From an uncultured Clostridium sp. (GTDB lineage: Bacteria > Bacillota > Clostridia > Clostridiales > Clostridiaceae): DNA of 64,000 bases. The number at the start of each line of letters is the position of its first letter. Position 1 is the stretch's first letter. The notes under the pieces were generated by a model. The model saw only the letters and a program-made list of their open reading frames with translations. It ran no database searches and was not told where the DNA came from. The translations under genes were made by a program, and so were the position numbers. The stretch is from positions 1 through 64,000 of the forward strand of contig CAKVEW010000009.1 in NCBI GenBank assembly GCA_934746015.1, read 5' to 3'. Shown here one piece after another: positions 17,231 through 26,535 of the stretch.

Positions 17231-18535
17231 ATGGAAACAAAATATTTAATAGTCATTTCTTTTGATGCTGTTTCATCAGAAGATATTAATAAACTAAAAG
17301 AATTAAATAACTTTAAATACTTAATAGACAATGGAAGCCTAATAACAAATGTGGAAAGTATCTATCCAACATTGACTTACCCTGCCCATGCTACAATTAT
17401 GACTGGAATGTATCCTAAAAATCATGGGATTATAAATAATACTTTAAATAAGTTTTCTGACATAAATCCAAATTGGTACTGGTATAGGAAGTATATAAAG
17501 TCAAATACCCTATATGATTTAGCTGCTGAAAAAGGGTTAACTACTGCTGCTTTGTTATGGCCAGTTTCTGGACGCAGTAATATAAATTATAACTTAACAG
17601 AAATTTTTGCTCCAAAACCATGGCAGAATCAATTAATTATGTCTGCTTTATCTGGAAGTGTTAAATATCAATTAGATTTAAATAAACGTTTTGGTCACTT
17701 AAGGCACGGTTTATCTCAACCTGCTTTAGATAATTTTGTACATGAATCAGCTAAATATACTATTTCTAAATATAAACCTAATTTGTTGCTTATTCACTAT
17801 ACTGACGTTGATACTAATAGGCATTATCACGGATATAATAGCAAAGAAGCTAATGAGGCTTTAATAAGACATAATGAAAGATTAAGAGAAATAATAACTA
17901 CTCTAAAGGAAGCAAATATATTTGAAGACAGTACTATTGTAGCCTTAGGAGATCATAGTGCCATAGATGGTGATTATCTAATTAGACTTAATTCTTTATT
18001 CAGAGAAGCTGGCTTACTTAAAGTTAATGAAAAAGGTGTAATTAAATCTTATAAGGCTGTAGCAAAAAGCTGTGATGGTTCTTCTTATGTATATTTAAAA
18101 GATAAAAATGATACTGAAACTTATACAAAGGTTAAAGAATTATTAGAAGGACTTAAAAATAACAAAGATTCACCTATTGATTTTATCTTAAACTCAAAGG
18201 AAGCTGAAAATGAAGGAGCTGACCCTAATTGTAGCTTTATGGTTGAGGGGAATAATAATTTTTATTTTGTTAATGAAGCTATAGGAAATGTAATTGAAAA
18301 AGTTAAAGAAAATGAAGTTGGAAAGGTATCTCATAGAACTAAGGCAACTCATGGATATCATCCTAAAAAGCCTAATTATAATACATTTTTCATAGCTTAT
18401 GGTAAGGGTATAAAAAAAGGGGCAAAAATTGATGGTGGTAAACTTATAAATCATGGACCTACCCTTGCTAAAATCCTAGGTGTAAATCTTGGCAAAACTG
18501 ACGGAGAAATAGAAGAAAGAATTTTCGAGTTATAA
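17231..18535 (+). CDS. Alkaline phosphatase superfamily phosphodiesterase (NPP type)
   Basis: A 434-residue metal-dependent hydrolase of the type I phosphodiesterase/nucleotide pyrophosphatase family. Asp12 in ISFDAV and the Thr nucleophile in YPTLTYPAHATIMTG (around residue 52) form the first metal site; further ligands are in HYTDVDTNRHYHGY, in GDHS and in THGYHP near the C-terminus. There is no signal peptide, so it works in the cytoplasm. It is followed 32 bp later by an MFS transporter, which suggests import of a compound that is then cleaved, but the substrate is unknown. GGAGG lies only four to five bases before the ATG. Confidence 0.88.
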   Translation: METKYLIVISFDAVSSEDINKLKELNNFKYLIDNGSLITNVESIYPTLTYPAHATIMTGMYPKNHGIINNTLNKFSDINPNWYWYRKYIKSNTLYDLAAEKGLTTAALLWPVSGRSNINYNLTEIFAPKPWQNQLIMSALSGSVKYQLDLNKRFGHLRHGLSQPALDNFVHESAKYTISKYKPNLLLIHYTDVDTNRHYHGYNSKEANEALIRHNERLREIITTLKEANIFEDSTIVALGDHSAIDGDYLIRLNSLFREAGLLKVNEKGVIKSYKAVAKSCDGSSYVYLKDKNDTETYTKVKELLEGLKNNKDSPIDFILNSKEAENEGADPNCSFMVEGNNNFYFVNEAIGNVIEKVKENEVGKVSHRTKATHGYHPKKPNYNTFFIAYGKGIKKGAKIDGGKLINHGPTLAKILGVNLGKTDGEIEERIFEL

Positions 18536-18567
18536 ATAAATTATGTTATAAGTTATGGAGGGAAAAT

Positions 18568-19851
18568 ATGAAAAGTTTAACGAAACAAGAAAAGAGTTGG
18601 GCCTTTTATGATTGGGCTAACTCCGCTTATTCAATGACAATTACCTCTACTGTATTACCCATATATTTCAAATCTGTTGCATCAGCAGGTGGAATGTCCT
18701 CTGCTAATTCTACAGCTCTTTGGGGATATACAATTTCCTTATCTACTATGGTGGTATCATTACTTGCACCAATTCTTGGTACTATAGCAGATTATAAGGG
18801 AAATAAGAAGAAGTTTTTTAAGTTTTTCTTTAGTATTGGTGTATTATTTACAACCTTACTTGCTTTTATTCCAGAAAATAATCCTATATTATTATTAATT
18901 TGCTACGGCTTTACCTTAGTTGGATTTTCTGGAACTAATATTTTCTATGATGCATTTTTAATAGATGTAACTAATAAGGATAGAATGGACAAGGTTTCAT
19001 CCTATGGCTTTGCTCTAGGATATATTGGAAGTACAATTCCATTTATAATTTCAATAGGAGTTGTTTTACTTTCTCAAAAGGAAATTCTACCTATTAGTCT
19101 TCCCCTTGCATGTAAGATAACCTTTTTAATTACATCAGTATGGTGGATGATATTTACTATTCCAATATTAAAAAATGTTAATCAAATATATTATGTTGAG
19201 CCTGAAAAGAATCCTATACAAAAATCCTTTAAAAGATTAGTTACTACACTTAAGGCTATTAAAAGTCATAAAAATATTTTCTTATTCTTAATAGCTTACT
19301 TCTTCTATATAGATGGTGTTGATACTATTATAGGTATGGCTTCCTCCTATGGAACTGACCTTGGGATTTCTATGGTATCCTTACTTATAATTTTACTGTT
19401 AACCCAATTTGTAGCTTTTCCATTTACAATCTTATATGGTAAACTATCTGAAAAAATTGGTGGCAAAAAATTACTTTATGTTGGAATTGTTACTTATACT
19501 ATAATATGTATTTATGGATATTTTATAAAGACTACCTTAGACTTTTGGATATTAGCTATGGCAGTTGGATCTGCTCAAGGTGGTATTCAAGCAATTTCTA
19601 GGTCCTTCTATGGAAAGATGGTACCTAAGGAAAATGCAAATGAGTTCTTTGGATTCTATAATATCTTTGGAAAATTTGCAGCTATTATGGGTCCATTCCT
19701 TATGGCTATAATAACTCAAGCAACTGGACATACTAGAAATGGTATTTTAAGCTTAATTATCTTATTTGTAATAGGCTTCCTTTGCTTAACAAGAGTAGAT
19801 GATACTAATCATAAAGCTTCAGTTATCAAAAATAAAGAAATAGAGAGTTAA
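18568..19851 (+). CDS. MFS transporter, UMF1 (Atg22-like) family
   Basis: A 427-residue membrane transporter with about twelve helices. The N-terminal KSWAFYDWANSAYSMTI-like region is the signature of the UMF1/YxiO family, related to eukaryotic Atg22 vacuolar permeases. GGAGGG precedes the ATG. It forms a two-gene unit with the phosphodiesterase upstream and ends in a hairpin terminator. Bacterial UMF1 proteins have no firmly known substrate; glycerophosphodiester-like compounds would fit the neighbour, as an inference only. Confidence 0.85.
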   Translation: MKSLTKQEKSWAFYDWANSAYSMTITSTVLPIYFKSVASAGGMSSANSTALWGYTISLSTMVVSLLAPILGTIADYKGNKKKFFKFFFSIGVLFTTLLAFIPENNPILLLICYGFTLVGFSGTNIFYDAFLIDVTNKDRMDKVSSYGFALGYIGSTIPFIISIGVVLLSQKEILPISLPLACKITFLITSVWWMIFTIPILKNVNQIYYVEPEKNPIQKSFKRLVTTLKAIKSHKNIFLFLIAYFFYIDGVDTIIGMASSYGTDLGISMVSLLIILLLTQFVAFPFTILYGKLSEKIGGKKLLYVGIVTYTIICIYGYFIKTTLDFWILAMAVGSAQGGIQAISRSFYGKMVPKENANEFFGFYNIFGKFAAIMGPFLMAIITQATGHTRNGILSLIILFVIGFLCLTRVDDTNHKASVIKNKEIES

Positions 19852-19877
19852 AAAAGCTGCTTAGGCAGCCTTTTTTA
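19852..19877 (+). terminator. Terminator after the MFS gene
   Basis: GCTGC (19856-19860) pairs with GCAGC around TTAG, framed by an A run and CTTTTTT. Confidence 0.75.
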
Positions 19878-19931
19878 ATGTAAAATATAGAATTATTGAT
19901 GTAACTTCTTCCAAATTACTAAATAAAAGAA

Positions 19932-19951
19932 GAAACTCATCAGTGAGTTTC
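19932..19951 (-). terminator. Hairpin downstream of the YhgE gene
   Basis: GAAACTCA pairs with TGAGTTTC around a 4-nt loop. On the minus strand it is followed by TTCTTTTATT, so it can end the YhgE transcript, which stops 65 bp away. Confidence 0.6.
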
Positions 19952-20016
19952 TCCCCTAATTCTTTCATTCTTTCATTCTTTCATTGTGCGTAGCACTATC
20001 TTCATTCTTCATTTTT

Positions 20017-22479
20017 CTAGGCTGTTACATCACTCTTCCTGCCTTCAATTGCAGAAGTTACCTTTTCTCCAACCTTCCTTAGTAAAACTGAAATAGCCAA
20101 GAATATTACTAATATTAATCCTAATACTAATAAGTCTTTTCCTACTATACTGTAATTTATAACATCAGCTGATATTACTTCCCTCAATGCTTGTACTGCA
20201 TAAGTAAATGGCATAAATGGATATAATGTTTTAAAGAATTTAGGTAATACTTCTAATGGGAATGTACCTGCACAGGCTGTAAGTTGAAGTATTAATAATA
20301 TTATTGATAACAATCTTCCTGCATCTCCAAATAGGGATATAAAACATTGAACTACTGCAACGAATACCAAAGATAAGAATATATTTGTTAAGAAATATAC
20401 TCCTACATTAGTTGGTTTTAATCCTAACATTAAAACTACAATACTTACTAATATAGCTTGTAAAATTCCAACAAAGGCATAGGATAAATACTTTCCAGCA
20501 ACTCTATCAAAATTAGATAGATTTTCTTCATCCTTTAACTTAGAAGGAATTACGAAGAACATCATTATTGCTCCAATCCATAAGGATAATGGCATAAAGT
20601 ATGGTGCAAATCCTGTACCGTAATTTGGTATCTTATTTATTGCTTCTGAATTCATATTAATTGCTTGTGATGCAAATTCACCCATATCTTTTGCTGAATT
20701 AACTAAGCCATTTTTTAATTTATCTGCACCTTCACCTAATTTATCACTTAATTCCTTACTACCATCATAAAGTTTATTAACTCCATCTGTTAATTCTGGA
20801 ACTGCTGAAGTTAATTCAGTAATACCTGAATTTAGTTGGTTTTGTCCATCTACTAATTTATTTGAACCACTTGATAATTCATTAGTACCATTTGCAAGAG
20901 CTGTTGATCCATTATATAAATCAGTTATTCCTGTTGATAATGCTGGAAGATTAGAATTTAATTCATTAGCACCTGCATTTAACATACTAGCTCCTGAATT
21001 TATAGCACTTAATCCATTACTTAAATTACCTGTATTATCAGCAATAGATTTTAAACCAAGTCCAAATTCACTAGTTGAAGGATCTAAACCAGCATTTAAT
21101 TGATTTAGTCCTGAGTTTAATTGTCCAACCCCCTGTTGAACTTGTCCAACTTTAGAAATTAAAGAAGTTGTACCATTTGCTAAGGCTTTTGAGCCTGCTG
21201 TGTATTCAACAATACCTATTTTTAAGTTATTGTTACCTTCTACTAAGCTTTGTACTAATGGTGCATTAGCTTTTGAAGCTTCATTAATTTTTTCAGTAAT
21301 TTGTAATGCTTGATTAATTAAAGCATTTTTTACATTAACATCTGCTTCATTTGCTGCTTTACTTAATAATGAACTAACCATAGCATTTGCATCAGATGAA
21401 CTTGATACTCCTGCAACTAATTTATTTATTCCTTCACTAACTTGTGCATATCCTGCTGATACAGTATCTGACTTATTAGCAATTGTATTAGCACCTGCAC
21501 TTAATTTTGCTATATCTTCCCCACCAGCATTTAGAGCATCATTTAATTGATTTGCTCCATTTTTTAATTGTCCTACTGAAGGATAAATAGTTGAAGTATA
21601 AGCATCATATAATTTCTTGCTTCCATCAGCAATTTGCTTTGAACCTGAATTTGCTGTAGAAATTCCCTTGCTTAAATCTGAAGCTCCATTACTTAATGCA
21701 GTAACACCATTACTTAATGTTGGTACTTTTCCGTATAATTGTGAAAGGCCATCATTTAATGCTTGTGAACCATTAGAAACTTCATTTATTCCATTGTTTA
21801 AAGCTACTTGTCCGTTTAATAATTGTGATGAACCATCACTTAATTTATTAGCACCATTTGCTAATTCTGGAACCTTGTCATTTAAGGTACTTAAACCATC
21901 ATGTAGCTTTTTACTTCCATCAGCAGCTTGTGTTAAGCCATCCTTTGCTTCATACAAACTATCAAATGCTACTTCAATATAATTGCTTGATATATTGTTT
22001 GTAATTTTCCCTTTTAATTCTGATTCAACCTTTGAATTAATTTGTGCTGCTAAGAAGTTTTTCTTATCATTTGTTATAAATTGAATTTTTGCACGCTCTG
22101 GTTTTCCTTCCTTTGCAGAAGTTACCTTCGATGAAAAATCTTCTGGAATAACTACTTTAGCATAGTAGCCCTTTCCTTCTAACCCATTATTAGCTTCTTC
22201 CTCTGAAGTAATCGCCCAACCAATTTCATTATTGCTACTTAGTTCATCTTCGATATCTTTTCCATAGTTTACACTTTTTCCATCCATAACAGTACCTTTA
22301 TCATTATTTACTACTGCTACATGAATATCTTCCAATCTGGAATAAGGATCCCAAAAGGCATACAAATATAGCAATGAATATAAAAGAGGAACTATTATAA
22401 TTGCAATTATTGATACTCTTATAAATCTATTATTTAGAATACCTTTAATATCTTCCTTTGCAATTCTTAGGAAATTCAT
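20017..22479 (-). CDS. YhgE/Pip-family membrane protein
   Basis: An 820-residue membrane protein of the YhgE/phage-infection-protein family, related to ABC-2 type membrane domains. There is one N-terminal membrane helix (about 20-45), a large extracellular region (about 46-620) and five or six C-terminal helices (about 630-800). The extracellular part consists mostly of short repeats of the pattern LxxGxxxLxxG, often with ANG or SNG, which should form a long coiled or helical stalk. Family members include the Lactococcus phage-receptor-like Pip and EsaA of type VII secretion. The role in this organism is unknown. It is transcribed alone from a promoter covered by TetR-like operators, so it is probably induced by a membrane-active ligand. 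Confidence 0.88.
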   Translation of the reverse strand: MNFLRIAKEDIKGILNNRFIRVSIIAIIIVPLLYSLLYLYAFWDPYSRLEDIHVAVVNNDKGTVMDGKSVNYGKDIEDELSSNNEIGWAITSEEEANNGLEGKGYYAKVVIPEDFSSKVTSAKEGKPERAKIQFITNDKKNFLAAQINSKVESELKGKITNNISSNYIEVAFDSLYEAKDGLTQAADGSKKLHDGLSTLNDKVPELANGANKLSDGSSQLLNGQVALNNGINEVSNGSQALNDGLSQLYGKVPTLSNGVTALSNGASDLSKGISTANSGSKQIADGSKKLYDAYTSTIYPSVGQLKNGANQLNDALNAGGEDIAKLSAGANTIANKSDTVSAGYAQVSEGINKLVAGVSSSSDANAMVSSLLSKAANEADVNVKNALINQALQITEKINEASKANAPLVQSLVEGNNNLKIGIVEYTAGSKALANGTTSLISKVGQVQQGVGQLNSGLNQLNAGLDPSTSEFGLGLKSIADNTGNLSNGLSAINSGASMLNAGANELNSNLPALSTGITDLYNGSTALANGTNELSSGSNKLVDGQNQLNSGITELTSAVPELTDGVNKLYDGSKELSDKLGEGADKLKNGLVNSAKDMGEFASQAINMNSEAINKIPNYGTGFAPYFMPLSLWIGAIMMFFVIPSKLKDEENLSNFDRVAGKYLSYAFVGILQAILVSIVVLMLGLKPTNVGVYFLTNIFLSLVFVAVVQCFISLFGDAGRLLSIILLILQLTACAGTFPLEVLPKFFKTLYPFMPFTYAVQALREVISADVINYSIVGKDLLVLGLILVIFLAISVLLRKVGEKVTSAIEGRKSDVTA

Positions 22480-22500
22480 AAAATCACCTTCTATTTAATT

Positions 22501-22520
22501 TTGTACTGATTAGTCAGTCA
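22501..22520. promoter_or_regulatory. TetR-type operator, copy 1
   Basis: TTGTACTGATTAGTCAGTCA contains ACTGA-TTAG-TCAGT, an inverted repeat. It lies between the promoter and start codon of the YhgE gene and repeats copy 2, 46 bp away. Confidence 0.6.
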
Positions 22521-22534
22521 ATCACCACTATATA

Positions 22535-22563
22535 GTTATAATCCTTTTGTACTGACTAGTCAA
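22535..22563 (-). promoter_or_regulatory. Promoter of the YhgE gene
   Basis: On the minus strand TTGACT (22558-22563), a 17-bp spacer and TATAAC (22535-22540). The -35 box is inside operator copy 2. Confidence 0.65.
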
Positions 22564-22566
22564 TAT
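22547..22566. promoter_or_regulatory. TetR-type operator, copy 2, overlapping the -35 box
   Basis: TTGTACTGACTAGTCAATAT contains the perfect 10-bp palindrome TGACTAGTCA (22553-22562), typical for TetR-family repressors of YhgE-like genes. Binding here would block RNA polymerase. Confidence 0.6.
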
Positions 22567-22631
22567 TTTTCCTGGAAATTTTTTATATTTTTTCTAGTAA
22601 CCATTTCATAAAATTTGTACAACTATAAAAA

Positions 22632-22676
22632 GAGAGCTTACTCAGAATTTCAAAAACTAATCCTGACCAAGCTCTC
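22632..22676 (-). terminator. Terminator of the mannoside PTS operon
   Basis: GAGAGCTT (22632-22639) pairs with AAGCTCTC (22669-22676), with more pairing inside (TCAG with CTGA). On the minus strand it is followed by TTTTT. Confidence 0.7.
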
Positions 22677-22755
22677 AAAAAATTTAAAAACATATATTTA
22701 TATTATAATACTAAGAGAATGTATTATTTTTATGTTTACTTATATAATTTTCTAG

Positions 22756-24516
22756 CTAACATCTTACATATGCCTTTATAGTAGCAATCTTTTTACCTTC
22801 TGAATCACCATAAGGTCTAATTGTATATTCACCTACAGCAGCAGGTATAATAAATGTTTCAGCATAATTAACTATAAAAGGCTCAAAGGAATTACTTGGA
22901 GACTCTATAATTGCCTGATCACCTTCTATAAGATTTAGTACATTAACTCCTCCATTGGTATTGTGATGAACTTTTTTTGTGAACCAATGTCTTCTGGTTT
23001 CTATAAATTCCATCTCATGAAGACCAGTTTTTTCTTCAATCCACCCATCTCCTTGAGCTATTACTTCAATCCTGTTAACTAAATTGTTTATTGTCCATTC
23101 AGTATCTCTATAAAACTGTGCTACTTCCTCACCGTGATTAATATTTATAGGCCTTGGTTTTCCATCCATTCCAAGTCTTCCCCAATCCCATAGCTTAAAA
23201 GTAAAAATATTAGGAGTTGAAGATATTTCTAATACCATAGTATCTTTTCCCGAGCAATGAATTGTACCTGGAGGTATTAAAAAATGATCATGCTTTTTTG
23301 CTATAATTTTATTTGAGTAATCCTCAACATTGAAGTCCCCTTCTCCTGCATGAGCTTTTTTCAAATCTCTGAAAAATTTCTCCTTGGTTATACCTGTTTT
23401 AACTCCAAGATAAATATACGTATCTTCATTTTCTTTAGTATCTAAAAGGTAATAAGATTCCTCCTGAGTATAATGAATTCCGAACTTTTCCTGAGCATAT
23501 TCTACTAAAGGGTGAACCTGCAATGATAAGTTTCCCCCTCCCATCGTATCTAAGAAATCAAATCGTATCGGAAAATCTGTACCAAATCTTGCATAAACTT
23601 TGTCACCTAAAAGCTCTCTAGGATGCAAAAATACTACATCAATACATGGGATTTCTACAATATAATCTCCTATCTTTAAAAGAAGAGAATTTTCCTCTGG
23701 AACGCAATCAAAACACCAAGCATAATTTTCTATATTTCTATCTAAGTCACATACTTCCTTCATCCACTGTCCACCCCAGACTCCTGGATCAAAAAAAGGA
23801 ACTACTCTAAAGGGCCTCTTTACAACTTCATTTAAACCCGACCTAAATGCATCACCACTAATCATTTTAGGCGAGTCTTTTAAGTTTGTATCAAGGACAT
23901 AATCAATGGCTTCAAATCTTCGTTTTTTATAATTATCTGCCACTTTCCATTCAAAAAAGTATCCCCTCTTTAACTTTCTTAAAGGATCCTCATTATAATT
24001 TCTTCCTTTCCAATTAGGAATTTCTCCACTTCTATATCTTTGTTGAATTTCCCATCTTGCAAGGTCTGCATATATATATATATCTGGTTCTGCTAGTAGA
24101 GTAGCTCCTACTCCATATACTACACTTACCCCACTTGTCTTTTCTATTTTTTTTTGCAATTTATAAAGTTTATCCCTATCTATAAAATCTTCTAATGTAT
24201 AAAGAGAAATCTTTCCGAAAACCCTATCATCTGTTAGAACATCCTTTATTTTTTCCTCTACTTTATCAACATCAAGAAAAATCTCATCATCAGTATATAT
24301 CTCTAAAGAATTTACTATTTTATCTACTAATCCTTTTTTTACTTCTTCATATCTAACACCAGGGTAAAAGTCTATCGCTACGATTTTTTTTTCACCCTTT
24401 ATTTCATTCAGTTTATTTTTTATTTCATAAGCTATTGAATCATATCCTTCCCATATAGATTCCTTTCCAAATCCTTTAATTTCTACATAAGGTTGTTTAT
24501 TATATTTAAAGCTCAT
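22756..24516 (-). CDS. Class I mannose-6-phosphate isomerase with extra N-terminal domain
   Basis: A 586-residue protein. The C-terminal part (about 235-586) is a class I mannose-6-phosphate isomerase-like cupin: SLQVHPLVEYA, EESYYLL and IPPGTIHCSGKD hold the metal-binding residues. The N-terminal part (about 40-200) resembles a nucleotide-kinase fold: it has a strand-loop VAIDFYPGVRYEE at the place of a Walker A motif, but the GK-S/T is lost (RYE), and later an EPDIYIYADLARWEIQQR stretch like the lid/base region of such kinases. It is the last gene of the GH38/PTS operon, after EIIA. Converting the mannose 6-phosphate released by the mannosidase to fructose 6-phosphate is the likely job; the N-terminal domain probably senses or binds a ligand without phosphorylating it. 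Confidence 0.8.
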   Translation of the reverse strand: MSFKYNKQPYVEIKGFGKESIWEGYDSIAYEIKNKLNEIKGEKKIVAIDFYPGVRYEEVKKGLVDKIVNSLEIYTDDEIFLDVDKVEEKIKDVLTDDRVFGKISLYTLEDFIDRDKLYKLQKKIEKTSGVSVVYGVGATLLAEPDIYIYADLARWEIQQRYRSGEIPNWKGRNYNEDPLRKLKRGYFFEWKVADNYKKRRFEAIDYVLDTNLKDSPKMISGDAFRSGLNEVVKRPFRVVPFFDPGVWGGQWMKEVCDLDRNIENYAWCFDCVPEENSLLLKIGDYIVEIPCIDVVFLHPRELLGDKVYARFGTDFPIRFDFLDTMGGGNLSLQVHPLVEYAQEKFGIHYTQEESYYLLDTKENEDTYIYLGVKTGITKEKFFRDLKKAHAGEGDFNVEDYSNKIIAKKHDHFLIPPGTIHCSGKDTMVLEISSTPNIFTFKLWDWGRLGMDGKPRPININHGEEVAQFYRDTEWTINNLVNRIEVIAQGDGWIEEKTGLHEMEFIETRRHWFTKKVHHNTNGGVNVLNLIEGDQAIIESPSNSFEPFIVNYAETFIIPAAVGEYTIRPYGDSEGKKIATIKAYVRC

Positions 24517-24578
24517 TATATTCCTCCTTATATATTCTATATAAGTAAGGGAGATATTTTAAATCTCCCTTACTTGAT

Positions 24579-25031
24579 TTAATTATTAAATTCACCAAAA
24601 GATATTAGTTCAACACACTCTTGCTTATCTTTTACTTTGCCCAAAAGCTCAATATATTCTCTATTTATAAGTTTTCTAGCTAAACTTGATAATATTTTTA
24701 AATGAATATTATCTTCATTTTCCTTAGGCACTGCTATGCCGAAAATAAATTTAACTCTATCCTCATCATTCCAGATTACTTCCTCCTTCAGCCTAATAAA
24801 CACAAGTGATGTGGCTTTTACGCCTTCAGATTTAGCATGAGGAATAGCTATTTTCATGCCCATTGATGTTGGAACTTCTTCTTCCCTCTTATATATATCT
24901 TTAATAAATACTTCCCTGTTATTAATCCTATTAGCTTTTTCTAATAGAGAAGTTATAATATTTATTATGTCCTCTTTACTTTTTAACTCGATATCTAATA
25001 AAATTAAATCTTCATTAATTAGTTCCACCAT
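24579..25031 (-). CDS. PTS EIIA component, fructose/mannitol type
   Basis: A 150-residue cytoplasmic PTS phosphocarrier. The phosphorylated His is in MKIAIPHAKSEG (about residue 65). A GTG four codons upstream (25043) is also in frame, but GAGGG sits five bases before the ATG at 25031, which is therefore preferred. It lies 26 bp after the EIIC gene and 62 bp before the isomerase. It receives phosphate from HPr and passes it to the EIIB at 26121-26522. As a separate EIIA of the PtsN-like family it belongs to the fructose superfamily of PTS systems, as do the other two components here. Confidence 0.9.
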   Translation of the reverse strand: MVELINEDLILLDIELKSKEDIINIITSLLEKANRINNREVFIKDIYKREEEVPTSMGMKIAIPHAKSEGVKATSLVFIRLKEEVIWNDEDRVKFIFGIAVPKENEDNIHLKILSSLARKLINREYIELLGKVKDKQECVELISFGEFNN

Positions 25032-25057
25032 AGTATCCCTCACATTATTTCATTATT

Positions 25058-26110
25058 TTATTGATAGTCCTCTTGTTTTCTAGTAAACATATAAATCATA
25101 AATACTGAAACTGCTGTACCTACTATGAAGCAAAGAAGATATAATGGAATATTACTAGTAAGAGGTAATGTGAATATGCCTCCAATTGGAGCAGAAAGAG
25201 TTATACCCAAAGCTCCTGCTAAACCTCCTGCCACAGCAGCTCCAGTTATTATTGATGGTAATATCTGCTTTGGCTTTGCAATAGCGAATGGAATAGCACC
25301 TTCAGCAATAAAAGTTAGTCCCATAAAATAAGCCGCTTTACCAGCTTCCCTCAAATTTGGAGTGAATTTTTTGGGGAATAATGTTGTTGCAACTGCGCAG
25401 CTTGTACTGATAACCATAGCGCTACATCCTGCAGCACCCATAGCTACACTTGCAGTAGCTGTTCCATCTGGAGCAGTTAATGTTGCCACAGCAAAAAGGT
25501 ATGCAACTTTATTAATTGGGCCACCCATATCTGCTGCCAACATAGCTCCAATAACAGCTCCTAGTACTATTGCACTTTGTCCACTCAATCCTTGAAGCCA
25601 TGATGTCAAGAATGTATTAATTGGAGTAACAACCCCATTAACAGGAATCATACAAACTCCAATAAGTAATAATCCTATCACTGGAAAAATAATTAATGTT
25701 TTGACTCCCTCTAGAGATTTAGGAAGTCCAGCTGCTAATTCTTTTAATATTAATATAATTAAGCCTGCTAATATACCTCCAACTAATGCTCCAATAAATC
25801 CTGAGCCACCATTACTTGCTATTAATCCAGCTACAAATCCAATCATAATACCAGGCTTGTCAGCAATTGAATAAGCAATGAAAGCTCCTAAAATAGGTAG
25901 CATATTTGAAAATGCAAATCCACCTAACTGTAGTAACCACGCTGGTAAAGCAGTAGTTGATCCGAAAGTTGCTTCTGTAGCATTCTTTGAATCAAAAAGG
26001 AAAGCAAAGGAATAAAGAATACCTCCTCCAACTACAAATGGTAACATATGTGATACTCCAGTCATTATATGATTATATAAGCCTTTTAATTTAAATTCTT
26101 TTAATCTCAT
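25058..26110 (-). CDS. PTS EIIC component, fructose type
   Basis: A 350-residue membrane permease with about nine to ten helices and the GGPINK motif (in ADMGGPINKVAY, near residue 195) typical of the fructose-type EIIC active site. GGAGG precedes the ATG. It is preceded by EIIB (10 bp) and followed by EIIA. In this operon the transported sugar is probably an alpha-mannoside, because the first gene is a GH38 mannosidase; the E. coli relative MngA imports 2-O-alpha-mannosyl-D-glycerate and phosphorylates its mannose. Confidence 0.9.
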   Translation of the reverse strand: MRLKEFKLKGLYNHIMTGVSHMLPFVVGGGILYSFAFLFDSKNATEATFGSTTALPAWLLQLGGFAFSNMLPILGAFIAYSIADKPGIMIGFVAGLIASNGGSGFIGALVGGILAGLIILILKELAAGLPKSLEGVKTLIIFPVIGLLLIGVCMIPVNGVVTPINTFLTSWLQGLSGQSAIVLGAVIGAMLAADMGGPINKVAYLFAVATLTAPDGTATASVAMGAAGCSAMVISTSCAVATTLFPKKFTPNLREAGKAAYFMGLTFIAEGAIPFAIAKPKQILPSIITGAAVAGGLAGALGITLSAPIGGIFTLPLTSNIPLYLLCFIVGTAVSVFMIYMFTRKQEDYQ

Positions 26111-26120
26111 TTCTTACCTC

Positions 26121-26522
26121 CTAATAAACATCAATTTCATCATTTTCTATTTTATTAAAAATCTCATCAACTTTACGAATTGCATCACTGACAGATACAC
26201 TTATAAGCTTTTTGCCACGGAACCTCTCAGTTTCAACCTTTGTATCGGAAGCAATAATAACATAATCCGCTTCCTTAATATCTTCTTCTGTTAAAGCATT
26301 TTCTACTCCTGATGAACCATTTGTTTCTATTTTCACTTCATAACCTCTTTGCCTACCACTAGTTTCAAGCTGTTCTGCGGCCATATAGGTATGTGCAATT
26401 CCTGCAGGACATGCAGAAACTCCAATAATTTTTCCTTTTTTTTCTTCAATTGGATTATTAACTACTTTTTCCTTTTTATCTTCTGTTTTTGGATCATTTT
26501 TAGATTTGAAGAATTTAAACAT
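26121..26522 (-). CDS. PTS EIIB component, fructose type
   Basis: A 133-residue cytoplasmic EIIB. The phosphorylated cysteine is Cys38 in GVSACPAGIAHTYMAAEQL. The first 30 residues are Lys/Glu-rich and look like a linker, as if the domain were split from a larger fused EII protein. GGAG precedes the ATG. It lies between the mannosidase (13 bp) and EIIC genes and transfers phosphate from EIIA to the incoming sugar. Confidence 0.9.
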   Translation of the reverse strand: MFKFFKSKNDPKTEDKKEKVVNNPIEEKKGKIIGVSACPAGIAHTYMAAEQLETSGRQRGYEVKIETNGSSGVENALTEEDIKEADYVIIASDTKVETERFRGKKLISVSVSDAIRKVDEIFNKIENDEIDVY

Positions 26523-26535
26523 GATTTCTCCTTTC

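Noticed and set aside
19959..19983. Three tandem ATTCTTTC units
   Set aside because: A short pyrimidine-rich run downstream of two convergent genes, with no sign of function.
20017..22479. Type VII secretion component EsaA
   Set aside because: YhgE and EsaA are related, but no WXG100 protein, EssC-type ATPase or other secretion gene is present in the window.
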